NCBI RefSeq assembly: GCF_910592395.1
Contig: NC_088310.1
Span: 18,671,501-18,735,500 of the forward strand
Reading direction: 5' to 3'
Length of the DNA: 64,000 nucleotides
Origin: Lineus longissimus
Taxonomy: Eukaryota; Nemertea; Pilidiophora; Heteronemertea; Lineidae
Both the position numbers and the translations under genes were made by a program. The notes under the pieces are model-generated. The model was given only the letters and a program-made list of their open reading frames with translations. It did not search any database and was not told the DNA's origin. This document shows positions 57,626 through 64,000 of this stretch, piece by piece (the first letter of the stretch is position 1; every line of letters begins with the position of its first letter).

Positions 57626-60600
57626 ATGGCAAAGGTAGGCCAACGGCTCACGCGACGGTAAGCGATATGCCAAAATAGCTGAACTATTATGAGTTGTATA
57701 AACAATGCACCATGCAACATGCCATGAATGATTACGCGAAGCTTTCCTGAAAATAAAAATGTCCGAATTACATTAATGTCAAACAAATCGTGCGAAAATA
57801 CCACACGGTAGCTAAAAAATGCGATCGGCACAGGAAGCTAACTTCTTAAACTACGAACAAAAAAGCTTCGGAACTGTCAGTCGCCTACAAAAGCCATCTT
57901 ACAGGAGAGGAATTCGTCACGCCATGCCCCGCATGCAGTACGACGATATTTGGCCGCATTGCAAGATTCCTTTGGAATAAGCGGGGCATTCCTTTCTTTC
58001 CAAGCTACCATCAAAAGCAAGGCATTGGTCGTGGTGAACATGAAAAATAACTATTGCAAACTGAATTGCTCCAAAGACCTTTCATCGAAACATCTTGACC
58101 CGTTGACTTCTTTTCGTCCAGTCGTTTTACTGATGAAAGAATAAACACTTGCATTGGATTCTTGTTTTTACAAAGCACTCGTTTACCCCGTATCAAACTC
58201 GAGAAATGAATTACTACAAAGCCCCACGGTGCAACAAAACATCAAGATAGCATTTAATTTCGGCAAGTTTTCCCCGGAGTTGTAAGACCTGGCGCCAATG
58301 CTCCAATCATCGGGACCATTAAGTTTGCACATAGCATTTAACGTAACCAAATGCTAGGTGGTATAGCTGATATCCACTTGAAAATGTTTGGAATATTTCC
58401 GATATAACTCATCGATATGACGCAGCGAAGAATTCAAGGTAACGGCATTGATAGAACCAATAAAACTTTGTAACGTTCAGGGTTAGACCAGGCCTATAAA
58501 GTTACCAGTAGGCCTACTTAAAGCCACACCAAGAATTTGCCAACCTGCATCTGAAGCTGAGTTATAGGTACAGAAAGGTTAGGGTCTCTCAAGGCCGCCG
58601 CAAGCTTTTCTTTTGTCCGCAAAATCTTAAAGATTCGACCTTAGTAAACCATTCCCAAGGCTACTCTTGCTCTTCTGAGGCTGAAAAACCTACTAGAGCC
58701 TCCTCCGCCTTCTTCTTCTTGTTCCACAGTTTGTATTCCAAAAGCAGCTTGAATTGGTTTTGTTTCAGATTAACACTAATAGGATGGCAATGCAAGTTAA
58801 CAGTGCGATTTTAAAGCGGTTTTGGACAATTGCTATCGCTCATATCTCATTCGCAGTTTCGTTTACGACACAAGTCTATTTTCTAAAAGGTTACATTTTT
58901 ATTTCTCAGGTAGAGATTTAAACATCAAAGGTTTTTAATTCTAGATTTTGTGATTCAACCTGAATCATCATTTATATCTAGGAGGGATTAGAGCTGTAAA
59001 ATCTAGAATTGCTCATTGCAGATTCAATATCTCTGCAATTGGCTTTTTATTATTTAGACCTATCCTATCTTTGAGAAAACAAATACTGCATCATTTTTTG
59101 AAACAAGCACTCGCTTTCGGAATAGGGAATAATGACTGGCCACGACCCAAAGTTGGTCACTGGCAGGCCGAATGGTATACTGATTCCGGAGTGTAAGGGA
59201 TCAGGAGACCGCAACACTGGTCACTGCGGTGTCCACGCTATCTTGGATTTGGCATGGTGGGTACGGGATTGCGTCAGTGCGGGATTGACTTTTTTCGGTG
59301 AAATCACTTCCATGACATTTTAATGTAAAATAGATAGACCTGTAGGCTATTAATGGTTTCTTCTTTCTATATTTTAGAAAAGTCACTACCATCATCGCCC
59401 AGCATCATTTGTTACAAGAAAAATGTCGTGTCTTTGTTCAAGACATGATAGGATGGTTTCGCCCCCGGAGGTGAACAACATCCGACCGACCATTAAACAT
59501 GTTAAGAAGGTAGAGTTGATGCGGGGCGGGTTCGCTCACCCCTGGGGGAATTGTGTCGGTGACCGTCCTCGTACTGATGACTGACACCATACCTGGTGAC
59601 TCAGCGTTAATTCTTTACATCCATCAATGGCAAAATCTGTTCTTATCCTCAAAAGTGACTCATCCAGGTTTGGTTTTATTTATTTTCAAAGATTAATAAT
59701 GAATTAGTAAGTGGAACCCCAAAATTAATCAGGGGTTTTAAATGGGTTATGCGGTGTGTAGACTTAGATGCTTTGGTGTAGCGCTTGGCTTGCGGGCTTT
59801 AACCGTAAGATTCGGCCCAAGTTGATTTTAATGGCTCAATGTGTCTCCTCTCTAATCACTATAATTCTTTGTTGGATAATTAATGGAGAAGAGAAAAGGT
59901 TGAATAATCAGCGAAGATTGATTGGTTTTTCTCTCGGTAAGAGAGCAATTATGATTTCTTTGAAGATACAGTATTGCATGGCGTGTAACGGGTTCACACC
60001 GGATTCGGCGCAATCTCACTTGTCACAAATGTGATTTTCTTCGTATACTAAGAATCTTTCGAAATTTCTTACTGTGCTTTTTCTTTACTAATGCCGTAGA
60101 GCAATTCTGCCTTCCGCATCTGAATGAAACATCTTTATGTCCCAATATACTAGTACTTAGCATACAAGGAATTTTTTTGATAAAGACTTAATTAATTATT
60201 GGTATAAGACATGTATATTATAAGAAACAACTAAGCCCCGATGTGATTATATTATACTAAACATGACTTCCAAAATACTTACTTTGCAAGAAATATCGCT
60301 AAATTAATCATTTCTTTCTAAAAACCCGGTAAGATACTTACAATGTATAAAGTTAATGGTATTGTTTATTGTTTAGAATATTTTAATAGCTTTAATTCAT
60401 TTTGAAATATCGTTGCTATTGAAACAACATAAAATTCGATCAAAATGATAAGCTGAGTGTTTCAAACATTCAGTACCACTCAATAAGCACGAACAGCGGC
60501 TTGTACATTACATTCATAGTGCTATCAATAATATTCACTTAATATTTGATTGATGGTCATGGATGGTACAGCCACAAAAGTGCATTTCAACCAAGTGTAT

Positions 60601-63139
60601 CTTGACAATATGTATACTAGATACTAGAAGCTGTACATCAATGCGTGGTGAAACTGATCAACTTAACGTGAATTGACTTAGAATAAGTTCCAGTGAAAGT
60701 TGAGCGGAATTTCCAGTGCATTTTGGTGAAATGTAAGCATTGTTGTACATACATGTATTTTTGACTTAAACTTCGGGTGGGATGGACCTTGGCGCTAATG
60801 ATCATTACTTCTCCACGGTGTGTAAGCTTAACCTTGCCTTCAACCTTTAATGGCCTTACCATTCATGCCTCGTCATTATTGTCTTCGTAGGGAGTTCAAA
60901 CATACACCACTTCATAAACACACAAACGCATAAACCAGTTTATGCTACGTATCATTTGAAAACATCCATATCATTTTATTCCCAAGTGATTCTAACTATA
61001 GTTTTACGTTGATTCACGGGAGAAACTGAGATTTTTGGTGATTTCACACAGAAATTGCGGCAGTACGTTGGAACAAATTATTATCAAATATTATTTCATC
61101 TGTATTTTCATAGCCCGAAGTTTCTAGAAGTTCTTTCTTTGCCAGAATCGGACAAAACACTAAGCGATTTAAAGCTAATTTTTCACAGCCATTTTAGACC
61201 TTTTTGCCTGCAATCACCACTTTCTAGTGAAATAGACTATAAGGTTTTTTTTCAAGTGTCCAACAACTGATTTTCCTCTCCAAAATGAAACTCCTTGCTC
61301 CGAAAACGTTTGATAAGGCCGGGAAAAAAACTAAATCTGTTTCTTGTAGTGCGAGTCAAGAGGTTGTCTTTTTCTTGTCTTACGCTGAAGCATTTGACGA
61401 AGAAACATGACATCACCTTCACGCGAGATCACGGTAAGCAATCAGATAACGTCTGCGTCAATCAAACACTGCCAAAAGAAGATTAATGGAAAATAAACAC
61501 AATCAACGCTTACAAGCAATGATTCATTGAAATAAATTAAAAAATATTCTTCTCTTAAACGTAGCTTTATCTGGCTTGAGTGGAAGGAATCCTTGAGCAG
61601 CGGAAGGGTGACTGATTAAATCTTGACAACCGGATTCGCGGAGAGGGAAAGATGCGAATTTATTGCGCCAAAATAAACCGATTGGTTCGTCGCGGGGCGA
61701 GTGAGGGTGATTGTTTATTTTGTGCTTACTGTCAAGTCATCTTAATTAATTCCTTTGGATTGGTGATGTTGAGGAATCAAGTCTTTGGTGAGTCAGGTAA
61801 AGGTCGGACAACCCCTGGTGCAGGCAGGCTCAGGGAAAGAAACCAAATGAAAACAACGTTCCATCAATGTCTTCGGACCATGGGAGCGGTCATTACCAAG
61901 GGAATAATAACAAGGCTGACCACCGCCTGTCAACGTGTCCGGAATATGCGATGACCGCTACATCCGATAAAAAATGCGGTGTCAATGCATTTCCGATGAC
62001 ATACCGATAAGATTGATCAGTTGTGGGCTAGCCGATTTAAGGGGTCTTAGTCGGATGAATAACCCAAGATGTGTTTTTATATAGTGGACATGCGGAGTGA
62101 CTGTTGAGATTGGTCGGTGACGCGGTTTCCGGCAGCCGTTGACGTTATGCCAGTGAATAGTCTGAGATGATCGCAAGTCAGTGTTTGAGAAGCTGAAGTT
62201 TCTATTGGTCACTTACACTGCTGAGAAAGCTTCTCTGGTAAAGAAGGGTGCGTGAGGCCGTGGTCCAAAACCGAGTTGCTGATGCTCCTTCATTTTCCCC
62301 TAAATGTCTTCTGAGATGTCTTCGAATAGAAGACAATTACTAGACGGGGGTGGGGAGGGTAGAGCGCAAAATGAGGCCTAATGCTAATTCCTGGCCTTCG
62401 ACACTTGTTTTTGTTGATAAACTCATCGAAATTTTGGTTTTGAGCTTTCAAAAACCCCTTTTGAGGTGTTTCGGCCAGCAACACCAATTATGCACTGATG
62501 AGTTGTTTTATCAGAGGTTTTCCGAGATATGTTGTCCAATAATGATTTTAAAAGCTTAAAAGCTTCCTATTTGTCTGAGAGCGTACGTATTCTAAGAGTG
62601 TAATACAATCCTCAGTTGCAATCTTTTGCGTCACTGAATTTCAAGCACCAACAAACACACCTGTTTTAAAGTTGATACCATGAGTCGAATGGAACTACCC
62701 AACGCGATATGGGACTGCTCAGTGAGCCTCCTGCAGCGTGTTGTACGTGACCAGAGTGCTGGCCAAGCAATGACACCAACCGATTCTGACCATGACGCAA
62801 TAACCAATGAAGACAAATTAAGTGAGTAACAGCCAAGCTAATGGTCCTTAACCAAATAACATTATCAGGCGAGATCGGGGAATCACCAAGCCACAAAAAG
62901 AAAATGATACATTGGCGAATAAAAAGTGGACTGAAAAGAATTATCATTGCTAGCGTGCGATCAAGTGTTTATTTTAGATTTGGTTTTCGGTCGTGGTCTG
63001 AATCGTTATGGTGTCTTCTCGAAAAAGGTATTGAAGCAAGATCATCATCAGCAACATCGTCGTCGATGTGTTTACAAATGTTTAAAAGGATCATAACACC
63101 CTCGCGGTCTTGAAATCGTTTCATGTTTCGGTTTAGAAG
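57626..63139. other. Intergenic, apart from the possible exon at 62671
   Basis: A 13-base inverted pair AATTCTAGATTTT / AAAATCTAGAATT (58937-58949, 58998-59010) is present. Other ORFs (59768-60034, 61652-61954) lack recognisable content. Confidence 0.4.
62671..62820 (+). other. Possible short coding exon
   Basis: ATG at 62680 (after TTGATACC) opens MSRMELPNAIWDCSVSLLQR and continues through VVRDQSAGQAMTPTDSDHD. It is followed by AA|GTGAGT, a good donor, at about 62819. Not recognised; no partner exon seen in the last 1.2 kb of the window. Confidence 0.25.
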
Positions 63140-63295
63140 GAGGAAATGTCCCCACGGAAAAGTGTCCGGCCCTATTGTATTCGGTCGGATTGTGGTATGT
63201 GGTCATACCGTCTATAGCTTAGAGATTAAAGCGCATGATAGAATACTATGTTCCCCGGACACTCTACATCCAAGACATTTCGAACTTCTGCAGCG
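63140..63295 (+). mobile_element. GTCC-ended MITE family, copy 4
   Basis: GGAAATGTCCCCACGGAAAA then GTGTCCGGCCCTATTGTATT, and at the right GTTCCCCGGACACTCTACAT and AAGACATTTCGAACTTCTGC, closely match copy 1. Confidence 0.7.
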
Positions 63296-63661
63296 GGCCA
63301 TATCTCTTAAGCAACTGCTTTTGTAAAGATGAGAAAACCTGTGAAAATGAATTTGTGACAACCAGAAACAGCTGCCAAGATCGATTACAGCTTTTATTGA
63401 ATTAGTATCCGATGTGGTCTCGCAAAAAGGGCTGTGAGTTAGAAGTACATGTACAAGTATCTTAACACGGTAAGCGTTCTATCTCAGCATTCCGCGAGTT
63501 TCCGCCAACTGACTCACTAGCAGACGATAATGAGAGAAGGTTAATTAGTACTGGCTTGTTTACCAACAAGAGCATATCTATACAGATAGCTGCCTATCAT
63601 AACTTCATCCAGGCGGTTTCAAGTCAAAGTCACGGGTTCACCTTGGAGCAACGAATGATCT

Positions 63662-63748
63662 CTGATCTTGGCCGACATAGTTGGCTATCGGCCACTTGGG
63701 CAGTCTCGTAATATGGAGGTCGTGAGTTCGATCCTCACACAGAGCATA
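63662..63748 (+). mobile_element. tRNA-derived SINE or tRNA pseudogene (Thr-CGT-like)
   Basis: A perfect T-arm is present at 63722-63738 (GTGAG-TTCGATC-CTCAC), preceded by AGTCTCGTAATATGGAGG, an anticodon-loop-like CTCGTAA, and followed by an AGAGCA acceptor-like end. The D-arm half is rearranged into a hairpin (TGGCCGA..TCGGCCA), so it is not a functional tRNA. Confidence 0.5.
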
Positions 63749-64000
63749 CGTTCCAAAAAGCGGTTTGTTTCCGTTCCATGATAGTTCTAGCTTTTCCCGC
63801 TAGGTTTTTGAAATCCTCGAGAACCAATTTTCTTTTCTTATTTCTTATCAATCAACAGATTGTAACATGCATCTTGATATCTGCTGCTCTTTTTGCCAAC
63901 CAGAGTATAACCTTACAGCGGTATAACTGACAGGGCGAGGCGTCAGACCATGACTCAGTCCCACACAAGGCCTCCTTCATCCGTCCTCAATCTGACCATC

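Overview
This window looks like nuclear DNA from a marine invertebrate animal. The genes are split by GT-AG introns and carry AATAAA polyadenylation signals. There are tRNA-like SINE heads, non-LTR reverse-transcriptase remnants and many short terminal-inverted-repeat (TIR) elements. The palindromes TACATGTA and TAGGCCTA are strikingly frequent. Phylum cannot be fixed from the sequence. The guanylate cyclase found here belongs to a class known from marine invertebrates, and an echinoderm or another invertebrate deuterostome is my best guess.

Layout. 1-25 kb: gene-poor, with dispersed TIR elements, a few decayed retroelement or SINE pieces and no convincing complete gene. 25.5-32.4 kb: a direct segmental duplication carrying two intact two-exon genes (A, 26792-27613; B, 29681-31718) for small secreted six-cysteine proteins, plus a broken exon 2 between them. 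Gene B's intron is inflated by two minisatellites (9 x 52 bp and 28 x 26 bp). 32.6-41.9 kb: a complete gene of eleven coding exons plus a probable 5' untranslated exon, on the plus strand. It encodes a two-pass membrane guanylate cyclase with an extracellular NIT (nitrate/nitrite-sensing type) domain. Most of its longer introns hold a transposon remnant, including an 854-bp fold-back element. 42-64 kb: again gene-poor, with a four-copy 200-bp tandem repeat, an inverted partner of a TIR element at 6.5 kb, another copy of a GTCC-ended TIR family, and tRNA-like SINE pieces.

Function. The cyclase would couple an extracellular ligand or redox cue sensed by the NIT domain to cGMP production. Its catalytic domain keeps both metal-binding aspartates and the GTP-selecting Glu and Cys, but the usual transition-state Asn and Arg are replaced by Thr and Lys. 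The cysteine-rich proteins are secreted mini-proteins with the pattern CX3CX3C-X11-CX3CX3C. They have an almost invariant signal peptide and a fast-changing second half, as in defence or venom-type peptides, but I do not recognise the family. No functional link between the two loci is evident.
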